Positions 17,109-24,475 of a DNA stretch of 54,571 nucleotides are shown here, piece after piece. The notes beneath the pieces were generated by a model. It made no database searches. It was not told the origin of the DNA and saw nothing but the letters and a program-made list of their open reading frames with translations. Each line of letters begins with the position of its first letter. Position 1 is the stretch's first letter. Position numbers and translations under genes: made by a program. Origin of the DNA: an uncultured Bacteroidales bacterium (lineage in GTDB: Bacteria; Bacteroidota; Bacteroidia; Bacteroidales; WCHB1-69); assembly GCA_905233625.1 (NCBI GenBank), contig CAJOFJ010000021.1:1-54571 (forward strand), read 5' to 3'.

Positions 17109-18002
17109 TCAGTCTTTTATTACTAACTTCTTCACTGGCATCTCCATCTTTGAAAATGCAAAGAGTTTCTTTCCGAGGTCTTTCAGTGAGGCGCCAAGGT
17201 GATAGACCTTATCATCTATAATTAGGAAACGATCATGATACGATTGGTTCTCCTGCACATCAATGGGAGAATATTGCTGCTGGTGCCGCGCCAAATCCAG
17301 TTTCAAAGTGTTAGTAATCTTCCGTGTCACGATCAGCGCGCTGACGCCATCTTGCCTCTTCGACAACACCAGCAGAACCGATTCGTCGATATAATTGTCA
17401 ATCAGTATGATTCTTGTCTTTGCGGATTTGATCAGGTCCGAAGCAAAGGTATATGCGTCAAAGATTTGGCCATCATAGAAAATGCCTTCCACAGGCGGCA
17501 GAGCAGTTTGCACGATAAGCCCGATTTGCTCTTCGGTTTTGCTGACACGCTGTTCCAATCGTTCAATCCGTCGGTTGACGGTGTAACCGCAAAGAAGATA
17601 CTCTTTCAATACCGAGTTCGCCCATTGGCGGAAACGTGTCCCTTGGATGCTTTTCACACGATACCCGACCGATATTATAACGTCCAAATCATAGTATTCG
17701 ATATTTCGCATAACCTGTCGCCCATTCTCAATCTGAACCGTTGCATAATTTGCAACAGTTGCCTCTCGTTGTAATTCTCCCTCAGCATAAATGTTTCGTA
17801 AATGCCTTGATATGACTGACTTGTCTCTTCCAAACAAATCTGTCATCTGATTAAGATTCAGCCACACCGTGTTCTTCTCCATCCGCACCTCCAACCTGAT
17901 GTTGCTGTCTGGCTGGTAGAGAATAATCTCGCCAGTGTTCGTGGAGAATTGTCCGTTTTCTGCTATTATTTCATTTTGCTTCATAAAGAGGTTCTTTTTC
18001 AT
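17109..18002 (-). CDS. RhuM family (ORF6N-type) protein with a PLD-like C-terminal part
   Basis: The protein has 297 residues. The N-terminal part (about 35-150) shows the RhuM virulence-protein pattern: VWLNLNQMTDLFGRDKSVISRHLRNIY, then NIEYYDLDVIISVGYRVKS and the FRQWANSVLKEYLLCGYTVN helix. From about 180 it has an extra region ending YHDRFLIIDDKVYHLGASL, an HxR(x4)D arrangement like the second half of phospholipase D folds. RhuM proteins have no settled function and are common in mobile regions. A second in-frame ATG lies six codons in. Its promoter region is shared by duplication with the next minus-strand gene. Confidence 0.8.
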   Translation of the reverse strand: MKKNLFMKQNEIIAENGQFSTNTGEIILYQPDSNIRLEVRMEKNTVWLNLNQMTDLFGRDKSVISRHLRNIYAEGELQREATVANYATVQIENGRQVMRNIEYYDLDVIISVGYRVKSIQGTRFRQWANSVLKEYLLCGYTVNRRIERLEQRVSKTEEQIGLIVQTALPPVEGIFYDGQIFDAYTFASDLIKSAKTRIILIDNYIDESVLLVLSKRQDGVSALIVTRKITNTLKLDLARHQQQYSPIDVQENQSYHDRFLIIDDKVYHLGASLKDLGKKLFAFSKMEMPVKKLVIKD

Positions 18003-18027
18003 TTTGAGGTTTATGAATTTCCAACCG

Positions 18028-18035
18028 CAAAAATA
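18028..18035 (-). promoter_or_regulatory. Promoter -7 box for the RhuM gene
   Basis: On the minus strand this reads TATTTTTG, 26 bp before the start. It lies at the edge of duplicated block A. Confidence 0.5.
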
Positions 18036-18230
18036 TAAAATACTTTTGATAAATTCAACCGTAAAATGATGTTAACTCATTAAAAATCAAATACATAAAA
18101 ATAACAATTTTTGATGTAAAAGTTGCCTGTTTCGTGATAAAAATTGCAAATTGTAAAGAAAAGTGCAAAAACGAGAGTGTGAGCATGTCGGGTGAAGCGG
18201 GTAGATTTTTGGAAGATTTTGGCGAGTACT

Positions 18231-18256
18231 GTAGGGACGCAATTCATTGCGTCCGT
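18231..18256. repeat. GTAGRGACGC palindrome, copy 5 (in block A)
   Basis: The palindromic core GGACGCAATTCATTGCGTCC sits inside duplicated block A. The same core occurs in block B. Confidence 0.85.
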
Positions 18257-18386
18257 ATGGGTTGTTTAGATGTGACTTGCCGAGCTTCTACAGACGGAAC
18301 CTTCAGATACGACTTATACCATGAAGAAATTCATGCAATAGCTGTGTTTTTTCTCCCCAACCTATTCATTGTTAAAAAACTTTCCG

Positions 18387-18394
18387 TATATTTG
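18387..18394 (+). promoter_or_regulatory. Promoter-like -7 box at the end of block A
   Basis: TATATTTG in the plus direction. No plus-strand gene follows, so it is either unused or drives a non-coding RNA convergent with the ORF6N gene. Confidence 0.35.
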
Positions 18395-18580
18395 CACAAA
18401 TTTAAAGTTGAATTTTAAATTTGTGCGAAATTTGAGATACAGTTAGGGTCACTCCCACTGCGTGGCGCCATTTTTGAGAATTTTGTGGTAGCCGAGTTTA
18501 TAAGGTTCCTCTTCATGTAGGCAACGGCGTCCCCGCAGTTGAGGCAGGAATATAATGCGCGCGGCCCCAATAACATAAAC

Positions 18581-18606
18581 GTAGGGACGCGATTCATCGC
18601 GTCCGC
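18581..18606. repeat. GTAGRGACGC palindrome, copy 6
   Basis: The core GGACGCGATTCATCGCGTCC lies just downstream of the ORF6N gene's stop. Confidence 0.85.
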
Positions 18607-18634
18607 ATGTTGGCATTGCCTACACACGGAGCAA

Positions 18635-19243
18635 CTATTGGGCGGTGGGGCACACCATTTGTTTCAGGTTTGCTAATTCCCGTTTCATTTGAGCAATTTC
18701 ATCGTCATTCTCCCGCCTCACCGTATGCTTGAGTTTGAACATGGCAAGGTTCAGTTCCACGGAGGTCTCGCTGCTTTGGATTGGCAGGTTATCCGTCAGC
18801 AACTCTGCCGCCAGTTGTCCTCCACGTTGCAGCAGCGATTGCTGGACCGCTTTGTTGTCTTCATATTGAGGGATCTCCGTAATCACCCGTGAGAGTTCAC
18901 GCAATTTTGCGTATGCTTCCACGATAGCGATGGTGGTTTCTTCAGCTTTTGGTCCTTTTAGAATTGTGGCTAGCATGTACAATCCTCGCTCGGTAAAAGC
19001 TTTGGGATTTGATGGCGAATACAAAAGATTCCCTAGGTTATCAAAATTTTTGACAACCTCCTCCTTCTCTTTTTTGTCGAGCTCGATGATGTATCCTTCC
19101 GGAAACTTGTTAGGATTGTTTTTAACAGCCTGATTAACTTCGCGCGTTTCAACTCCGTAGAGTTCTGCGACATGATTGGACAGAATCACCTGTTGGTTTC
19201 TCAGGGTGATCATCTTGTCTTCTACATCCATAATAGTTATCAT
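18635..19243 (-). CDS. ORF6N domain protein (KilA-N-like DNA-binding family)
   Basis: The protein has 202 residues. The ORF6N domain occupies about residues 10-100: MITLRNQQVILSNHVAELYG, then NKFPEGYIIELDKKEKEEVV and PKAFTERGLYMLATILKGPKA. The C-terminal half is helical and likely a coiled coil (EIAQMKRELANLKQMV). ORF6N proteins are phage or mobile-element associated DNA-binding proteins of uncertain role. The upstream 375 bp repeats the region upstream of the RhuM gene. The start could also be at the Met at position 5 or 11. Confidence 0.85.
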   Translation of the reverse strand: MITIMDVEDKMITLRNQQVILSNHVAELYGVETREVNQAVKNNPNKFPEGYIIELDKKEKEEVVKNFDNLGNLLYSPSNPKAFTERGLYMLATILKGPKAEETTIAIVEAYAKLRELSRVITEIPQYEDNKAVQQSLLQRGGQLAAELLTDNLPIQSSETSVELNLAMFKLKHTVRRENDDEIAQMKRELANLKQMVCPTAQ

Positions 19244-19289
19244 AATAATTTGTTTTTAATAATAAAATATATTAATAATTTTCAGGTTG

Positions 19290-19297
19290 CAAATTTA
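19290..19297 (-). promoter_or_regulatory. Promoter -7 box for the ORF6N gene
   Basis: On the minus strand this reads TAAATTTG, 47 bp upstream, at the position equivalent to the RhuM promoter in the duplicated block. Confidence 0.45.
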
Positions 19298-19492
19298 CAA
19301 AATTCCTTCAAGAAATTCAACTACAAAATAATATTAACTCATTAAAAATCAAATATATAAAAATGACATTTTTTAATATAAAAACTACCGGTTTCGTGAT
19401 AAAAAATTCAAATTGTAAAGTAATGTGCAAAACTGAGAGTGTGCGCATGTCGGGTGAAACAGGTAGATTTTTGGAAGATTTTGGTGGGTACC

Positions 19493-19519
19493 GTAGGGAC
19501 GCAATTCATTGCGTCCCTA
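19493..19519. repeat. GTAGRGACGC palindrome, copy 7 (in block B)
   Basis: The core GGACGCAATTCATTGCGTCC is identical to copy 5. Confidence 0.85.
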
Positions 19520-19649
19520 TTGATTGTACAGACGTGACCTGGTGAGCCTCTACGAATGGCTCCTTCAGATACGACTTGTACCATGAAGAAATTCACGCTA
19601 TAACCGTGATTTTTTCTCCCCACCCCACTGATTATTAAAAAACTTTCCG

Positions 19650-19657
19650 TATATTTG
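19650..19657 (+). promoter_or_regulatory. Likely promoter -7 box for the YcaO-led operon
   Basis: TATATTTG lies 275 bp before the chosen YcaO start. It is the only TAnnTTTG box noted between block B and the gene, which implies a long leader (about 19665-19931) holding a small AAAGCG/CGCTTT hairpin and no clear gene. Confidence 0.4.
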
Positions 19658-19931
19658 CCCCGTTGTTGCAGGGAGAAATCTGCGACAATAAGAAAGCGCA
19701 TTTTCGCTTTTCCGTCAGTGTGAACTTGGACACTTCACAGAAGTATGTACGGATAAGGGAAATATAGCTCATCTGTTTTGTGTAATTGCCAAATAGGTGG
19801 GGCTAGTTTCTTTATATCTTACATACGGGGAGTCCAAGCCCTACACTGAGGATATGAGAAATGAATGGCTCCACTTTCTTTGTATTTTGTGTTGTGCCGG
19901 ACGGGCCTGCGGTGCGAGAAAAAAGACAACG

Positions 19932-21824
19932 ATGGCAAAGAATATTTTACCGCGCATTGACAAAATTTTTTACAAAAAGTGTCCTCCTGAAGAAACCATT
20001 CATCGTATCCGAGAAATCCTTTATAAGTGTGGTATCTATATTATGGAACTGTCTGACACGCAAGATGGTTTCTACCACAGCCACTTGCATATTGCCAATG
20101 GCGAGTTGCTGCAGTTCGGCATGCAGACCAACGGTAAAGGCATGACACCTGCCTACTCGTTGGCCAGCGGCTACGCCGAAATGATGGAACGATTACAGAA
20201 CAACATGCGAATTGGCGGAAAAGAACGTGCCACCAAATCCTATCTGGACACTCTGCCAAAAGACTCTTTATATCGTAAAAAACTGGAAGAAGCAGATGCT
20301 GTGCTGGACTATGTTGCCTATCCTGATGAAGTTAAGATGAAGCTGATGGATTACTTCAACGCTCCAGATTGCATTTTTCTTGAGAATCAGAAACAATTTA
20401 CGCTTAAAAACTGTGACAAAGACTTCCTTGAAAACGCAGAATTGACTTGTGTGCCGTTCTATGATGTGTTTCGCAACAGGAGCATTCTTATTCCACAAGG
20501 TGTTTATACCTCCAGCAACGGTATGTGTGCTGGAAACACTCCAGCCGAAGCACTTGTGCAAGGTTTCTGTGAAATCTTTGAGCGTTATGCTCTCCGCAAG
20601 ATTATGCTGGAAGAATGCGTACCGCCGCAGATACCGCTCTCCTACTTTGAAGGCACCGCCATCTATGAAAAAATCCAAAATCTACAGAACCGAAAAATCA
20701 TTGTGTTGGATTGCTCTTTTGAAATTAAATTGCCTGTTGTGGGTACACTGATTATTGACACAGAGCATTACCGCTACCGTTTGATGATGGCGGGAGCTTC
20801 AACGGCAACTGTGGCTTTAGAACGCTGCCTAACCGAGCATTTTCAAGCCTCTCATCCAGAAGAGAATATGCACGATATTTTTTCTTACAAGGAATTCCCA
20901 AATCGCACTCCATACGAAAGCCGACTTATCAACTATCTGTATAGTGTAAATAAAAGTGATGGTGAAATGGATGTGGTGCGTTTGCTCACAAACGAACCAA
21001 ACTATCAGTTCGAGGGCTTCCACACACTGGTGGGCACTTCTCACGAAGAGGAATTGGGTTATATTCTGTATAAAATTATCAAACCCAATGGTTTTGATTG
21101 CTATATTCGTGATAACTCTATTCTTGGTTTCCCCTCCTATCACATCTTCATCCCTAAAATGAGTGATGTTTTCCGGGTATATAACGATGATGACAATCAT
21201 TACGGGATGGTTGAAGAATTTTATTCCCAAAAAATACTGGATTTGAAATCCCAGTCAAAAGAGTTTCTACACAAATTGGCCGACAATTATGTGGAAAATC
21301 GGAAAAATGCACATGGTTTTGAAACGACAGTATTTGGCAATTTTCTTTACAATCGGTCAACACAGGAAGACAAGCCTGACAGCACGCTGTTTTTGGCAAC
21401 GCTTTATTTACAATGCAAAGACTATCAAAATGCCTATTTGCAACTTAAAAAATTTGTTGAGGGATTAGACATGACTGAAGATGCTGAGATGAGACCATAC
21501 TTCAATTGCTGTTTACAGTACTTAAAGCTAAAGATGGATGGGCATGCAGAAGAATCCGTTGCTTTAAAACTAAATGTGATATTTGAGGTAGAGATGGTAA
21601 AAGAGGTGATGGCAGATATGTCTGCTACCGACCAGCTGCAATATTATGACCTACCTACGTGCCCGCATTGCGAGCATTGCCCTGTTGCAAAAACGTGCTA
21701 TTTTGTTGATGCGATGAGAATTGCGAAAAGCATCCAAAGGAATACAATTTTACAGAATCAAAATCAACTGAAAAATACCCTAAATTTAATTATTAACCAA
21801 AAATTTAAGAGTTATGATTTTTAG
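19932..21824 (+). CDS. YcaO-like ATP-dependent enzyme, putative RiPP backbone modification
   Basis: The start is taken at MAKNILPRIDKIF (630 residues). The longer frame adds 45 residues without YcaO character. ATP/Mg-binding motifs are AYSLASGYAEMMER (about 74-87) and SNGMCAGNTPAEALVQGFC followed by EIFER (about 195-218), both with the paired Glu of the family. YcaO enzymes phosphorylate a peptide amide oxygen to make azolines, thioamides or amidines. No E1-like or TfuA partner is adjacent, so it is a stand-alone type. The C-terminal ~200 residues look helical (TPR-like, TLFLATLYLQCKDYQNAYLQL) and carry CPHCEHCPVAKTC near 577, perhaps a metal site. It overlaps the next gene by 11 nt. Confidence 0.88.
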   Translation: MAKNILPRIDKIFYKKCPPEETIHRIREILYKCGIYIMELSDTQDGFYHSHLHIANGELLQFGMQTNGKGMTPAYSLASGYAEMMERLQNNMRIGGKERATKSYLDTLPKDSLYRKKLEEADAVLDYVAYPDEVKMKLMDYFNAPDCIFLENQKQFTLKNCDKDFLENAELTCVPFYDVFRNRSILIPQGVYTSSNGMCAGNTPAEALVQGFCEIFERYALRKIMLEECVPPQIPLSYFEGTAIYEKIQNLQNRKIIVLDCSFEIKLPVVGTLIIDTEHYRYRLMMAGASTATVALERCLTEHFQASHPEENMHDIFSYKEFPNRTPYESRLINYLYSVNKSDGEMDVVRLLTNEPNYQFEGFHTLVGTSHEEELGYILYKIIKPNGFDCYIRDNSILGFPSYHIFIPKMSDVFRVYNDDDNHYGMVEEFYSQKILDLKSQSKEFLHKLADNYVENRKNAHGFETTVFGNFLYNRSTQEDKPDSTLFLATLYLQCKDYQNAYLQLKKFVEGLDMTEDAEMRPYFNCCLQYLKLKMDGHAEESVALKLNVIFEVEMVKEVMADMSATDQLQYYDLPTCPHCEHCPVAKTCYFVDAMRIAKSIQRNTILQNQNQLKNTLNLIINQKFKSYDF

Positions 21825-22074
21825 AAATGAAGCAACCGTTAAGAGTTGCGAAGCTTGGGTTAAGTACCCTTTTGAAAACAACCATCCCTTAAAAGATGAT
21901 AGGTTCAATGAGTTTATGCTTTGCTTATGCCGATATGAAAACAGCATTGAGGAAAATGAATTCCTGTCTTTGCTTGAAAAGGCAGAATGCAAGCGTACGG
22001 AAGAAGAACTCCAAAAAGCATTCTCTATTTATCAAGCCATCTATGATTTTTATCAGTATCAAAACAAGGAGTAA
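21814..22074 (+). CDS. Small helical protein of the YcaO locus, function unknown
   Basis: The protein has 86 residues and starts inside the last codons of the YcaO gene (11-nt overlap), so its translation is coupled. It is predicted helical with two Cys near the middle (FNEFMLCLCRYENSIEENEF) and a third near residue 54. No signal peptide or known motif is seen. It lies directly before the precursor candidate, so a chaperone, leader-binding or immunity role is possible but unproven. Confidence 0.7.
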   Translation: MIFRNEATVKSCEAWVKYPFENNHPLKDDRFNEFMLCLCRYENSIEENEFLSLLEKAECKRTEEELQKAFSIYQAIYDFYQYQNKE

Positions 22075-22121
22075 GCCGAAAATCCTGTAAAGAGTAGGCG
22101 TAATTTCAAATTTTTACGAGT

Positions 22122-22247
22122 ATGAAGACATACAAGAAAGTAAAAATGCAAGCTAAAAATGCACCGAGCGGATCATATGCCGCTGGATGCCCTGCAAACT
22201 TTGGTGGGTCCGAATGGCTTTGCAGAGATTGCGACCGTGCTAAGTAA
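22122..22247 (+). CDS. Candidate RiPP precursor peptide (41 residues)
   Basis: This short frame, MKTYKKVKMQAKNAPS and on, lies 47 nt after the 86-aa gene. It has a basic N-terminus that could be the leader, followed by a Gly/Ala/Ser-rich core: GSYAAGCPANFGG at 17-29 and SEWLCRDCDRAK at 30-41. Possible modification sites are Cys 23, 34 and 37 and Ser 16, 18 and 30. A hairpin follows within 15 nt. Short length, Cys/Ser/Gly content and position between a YcaO gene and an RRE-radical SAM gene all fit a ribosomal peptide precursor. It has no double-Gly cleavage site of the classic leader type apart from GG at 28-29. No family name is assigned. Confidence 0.75.
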   Translation: MKTYKKVKMQAKNAPSGSYAAGCPANFGGSEWLCRDCDRAK

Positions 22248-22260
22248 GCTTTTTTAGCGA

Positions 22261-22296
22261 AAAATCCCCTGCTTCGTAGCGGAGCGGGGGATTTTG
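22261..22296 (+). terminator. Hairpin after the precursor gene (terminator or attenuator)
   Basis: The arms AAAATCCCC and GGGGGATTTT pair, with further pairing toward a TAG loop. The trailing T run is short, so termination may be partial, giving more precursor than enzyme transcript. Confidence 0.7.
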
Positions 22297-22333
22297 TGAA
22301 GAAACGACATCAATATCAAAAAATAAAAATAGA

Positions 22334-22993
22334 ATGGAAGATTTAAAACTAATTTATGAAATTCTGGAGAAAATTCAAACAGGCCAATGGTCAATACCAT
22401 TAATAATGGTAGTCCTTGCAGGTGTAATCATTTTCTACTACTTCAGAAGAAAAGCTGAATCGATTGCTCAATTGTCAGCAGGAAAAGCATTAGAAAAATT
22501 CAAAATAGATTTATCTAATGGCAAAGACTTTCTATTTCGTGACGAAAAAATCAGAGTAGAACTCCTATCCTATGTTGGGAAACTATCTATTGACAAAAAA
22601 ATAGAATGTTGGCAAGAAACATCAAGTAGCTATTTTCTATATCAAACGAGTTGGAATTTTAGTCAGGATACAAATCTTGATTCATATCAAAAAATAGATT
22701 CAGTGTTGAACAATGTCAGAGAAAAGATTTTTGAAAACACCGTTTATTTGGGCTACGACTTGTCAAATGAGATGGTTCACCTCAATAGTTTGATGAGGGA
22801 AGGTTTAAGACATCGTAGAACGGGGCATGGAAGAGATGTTGAGAATGAAATTTCAGAGACAAAAAACAACATCGAAAAGAGATTAATAGACATTTTGCAT
22901 TCCGCAGATAATATTGAAAAATATGATTTTACGGAGGAACAAAAAAATAAATTGGAAGAACTGGAGAAAAAACAATTTGATAACATTGAATAG
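22334..22993 (+). CDS. Membrane-anchored protein of unknown function in the RiPP-like locus
   Basis: The protein has 219 residues. One membrane segment at about 20-37 (IPLIMVVLAGVIIFYYF) follows a short N-terminus. The rest is a charged helical cytoplasmic region with a probable coiled coil at the end (NKLEELEKKQFDNIE). I recognise no family. It ends 6 nt before the radical SAM gene, so it belongs to the same transcript. An immunity or scaffold role would be a guess. Confidence 0.7.
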   Translation: MEDLKLIYEILEKIQTGQWSIPLIMVVLAGVIIFYYFRRKAESIAQLSAGKALEKFKIDLSNGKDFLFRDEKIRVELLSYVGKLSIDKKIECWQETSSSYFLYQTSWNFSQDTNLDSYQKIDSVLNNVREKIFENTVYLGYDLSNEMVHLNSLMREGLRHRRTGHGRDVENEISETKNNIEKRLIDILHSADNIEKYDFTEEQKNKLEELEKKQFDNIE

Positions 22994-22999
22994 AACACT

Positions 23000-24475
23000 A
23001 TGTTAATCCGTCAATCAAAAAACACGTTCATACGCTTTATCGATGAAAGCGTACACATTATGAATCAGGTAACATTCCAAGACCGTATCTATGATGAGGC
23101 GGGGACGGACTTCCTGAAAGAGATCAACAGAACCCCACAGAAAGTGGACGATATTGTGAACAGACTGAAGAAACTCTACGGGGACAGCGTGTCACGCGAA
23201 GAGCTATATGATGATTTTATGGAGTTCGTTACCGACCTTGCAGAACATCATTTCCTCGTGTTAGGCAATACCCCCGAAGAGCTGGATGCTCACGATATCG
23301 AATTCTCTTACTCTATGCCAAACCTCAAAACGCAAACCGATGACTTCACCCAAAGCACTATTCAGCAAGTGGAGGAAAACACTCGAGACCTGATATGGGA
23401 GGCATCACAACGTAAGCCGCGCCTCAATGCCATCCAGTTTGAGCTCACCAGTCGGTGCAACGAGCGGTGCATCCACTGCTATATTCCAAACGGAAAGAAG
23501 AACCACGGTTTTGACATGCCCACCGAGAAGGTAAAATCCATCATCGATGAGTTTGCCGAAATGGGCGGGATGCATGTCACGTTGTCGGGTGGTGAGGTGT
23601 TCTTGCATAAGGATATCATCCCTATTATGATGTATTGTCGTGAAAAGGATATGCGCATCTCGATCCTTTCCAATCTCATTTCATTGAAAGATGAGCAGAT
23701 ACCTTATATCAAGGAGGCCAACATTTCCTTGTTGCAGACATCGCTCTACAGTATGGATCCCGCCATTCATGATGCCATCACCACCATTCCGGGTTCGCAA
23801 GTCAAAACAAAGGAAAATCTTGAGAAGCTCATCACCGCTGACATACCGTGCCAGATTTCCTGTCCTTCTATGAAAATAAACTACAAAGGATATGTGGATG
23901 TTCTGAAATATGCCCAGTCCCTGAAAATAAAAGCCTATACTGATTATATGATTAAGGCACAGGCTGATTTTGATACCAGTAACCTTGCCAATCGTCCTTC
24001 TTTGGAAGAAACGGAAGAGCTTCTTCGAGACATTATAGAATATGACATTGATTACAAAAATGTTACACTTGAAAAAATATCAAAAAGCGAAGAACAAAGA
24101 ATTGACCCTGAAAAATATGCCAAGCAACCCTTGTGCAGTGTGGGCATAAACGATCTCTGTATCACAGCCAATGGAGATGTATATCCTTGCTCTGGTTGGC
24201 AGGCTTTGATTTGCGGCAATGTTTACAAACAGTCATTAAAAGATATTTGGGATAACTCTCCCCAATTCAAAGAATTGAGAAAAATCACCCAAGCATCCTT
24301 CCCAAAATGTCTTACATGCGAAGCTCGCGACTATTGCCATGTTTGTCTTGTTCAGAACTATAATGAAAGCAATGGGGATATGTTCAAGATAAATCCGCAC
24401 TATTGTGACGTTGCATTCCTCAATAAACGCCTTGTAGAAGAGCTCAAAGCAAAACTTCAAAATGAAAATCATTGA
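23000..24475 (+). CDS. Radical SAM/SPASM peptide-modifying enzyme with N-terminal PqqD-like RRE
   Basis: The protein has 491 residues and three parts. Residues 5-90 look like a PqqD-type RiPP recognition element (FIDESVHIMNQVTFQDRIYD, then FLKEINRTPQKVDDIV). The radical SAM core binds its cluster through C153, C157 and C160 (TSRCNERCIHCYIP), with GGE at 197-199. The SPASM region (from about 379) has Cys at 379, 387, 397, 405, 437, 440, 446, 449 and 469, enough for auxiliary clusters. SPASM enzymes make thioether, C-C or epimerised residues in peptides. The fused RRE should bind the precursor leader. It overlaps the amidohydrolase gene by 14 nt. Confidence 0.9.
   Translation: MLIRQSKNTFIRFIDESVHIMNQVTFQDRIYDEAGTDFLKEINRTPQKVDDIVNRLKKLYGDSVSREELYDDFMEFVTDLAEHHFLVLGNTPEELDAHDIEFSYSMPNLKTQTDDFTQSTIQQVEENTRDLIWEASQRKPRLNAIQFELTSRCNERCIHCYIPNGKKNHGFDMPTEKVKSIIDEFAEMGGMHVTLSGGEVFLHKDIIPIMMYCREKDMRISILSNLISLKDEQIPYIKEANISLLQTSLYSMDPAIHDAITTIPGSQVKTKENLEKLITADIPCQISCPSMKINYKGYVDVLKYAQSLKIKAYTDYMIKAQADFDTSNLANRPSLEETEELLRDIIEYDIDYKNVTLEKISKSEEQRIDPEKYAKQPLCSVGINDLCITANGDVYPCSGWQALICGNVYKQSLKDIWDNSPQFKELRKITQASFPKCLTCEARDYCHVCLVQNYNESNGDMFKINPHYCDVAFLNKRLVEELKAKLQNENH

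Larger units (their letters stand above)
18021..18396. repeat. Duplicated non-coding block A (~375 bp) upstream of the RhuM gene
   Basis: This stretch is a diverged direct repeat of 19283-19659. Shared segments include ATGTCGGGTGAA, GTAGATTTTTGGAAGATTTT, the palindrome at 18231-18256, CCATGAAGAAATTCA and the final TTTCCGTATATTTGC. Neither copy keeps a convincing open frame on both strands. The block ends in a plus-strand promoter-like box and begins with the minus-strand gene promoter. From 18396 to 18634 I see only palindrome copy 6 and low-complexity sequence. Confidence 0.85.
19283..19659. repeat. Duplicated non-coding block B (~375 bp) upstream of the ORF6N gene
   Basis: This is the second copy of block A (18021-18396), in the same orientation. 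Copy B carries its own palindrome (19493-19519) and ends in a TATATTTG box that here points at the YcaO gene. A minus-strand frame that is open in copy B is interrupted by TAA in copy A, so conservation as protein is not supported. Confidence 0.85.

Noticed and set aside
18134-18418. Open frame of 94 codons in block A as a gene
   Set aside because: The equivalent frame in block B is broken, and the palindrome runs through it. It looks like chance openness of repeated non-coding DNA.
19408-19701. Minus-strand frame of 97 codons in block B as a gene
   Set aside because: The same frame in block A has an in-frame TAA, and conserved words are shared only at the DNA level.
19797-19931. Extra 45 N-terminal residues of the YcaO protein
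   Set aside because: They lack YcaO character and are Cys/Trp-rich. The internal ATG at 19932 begins a typical soluble start.
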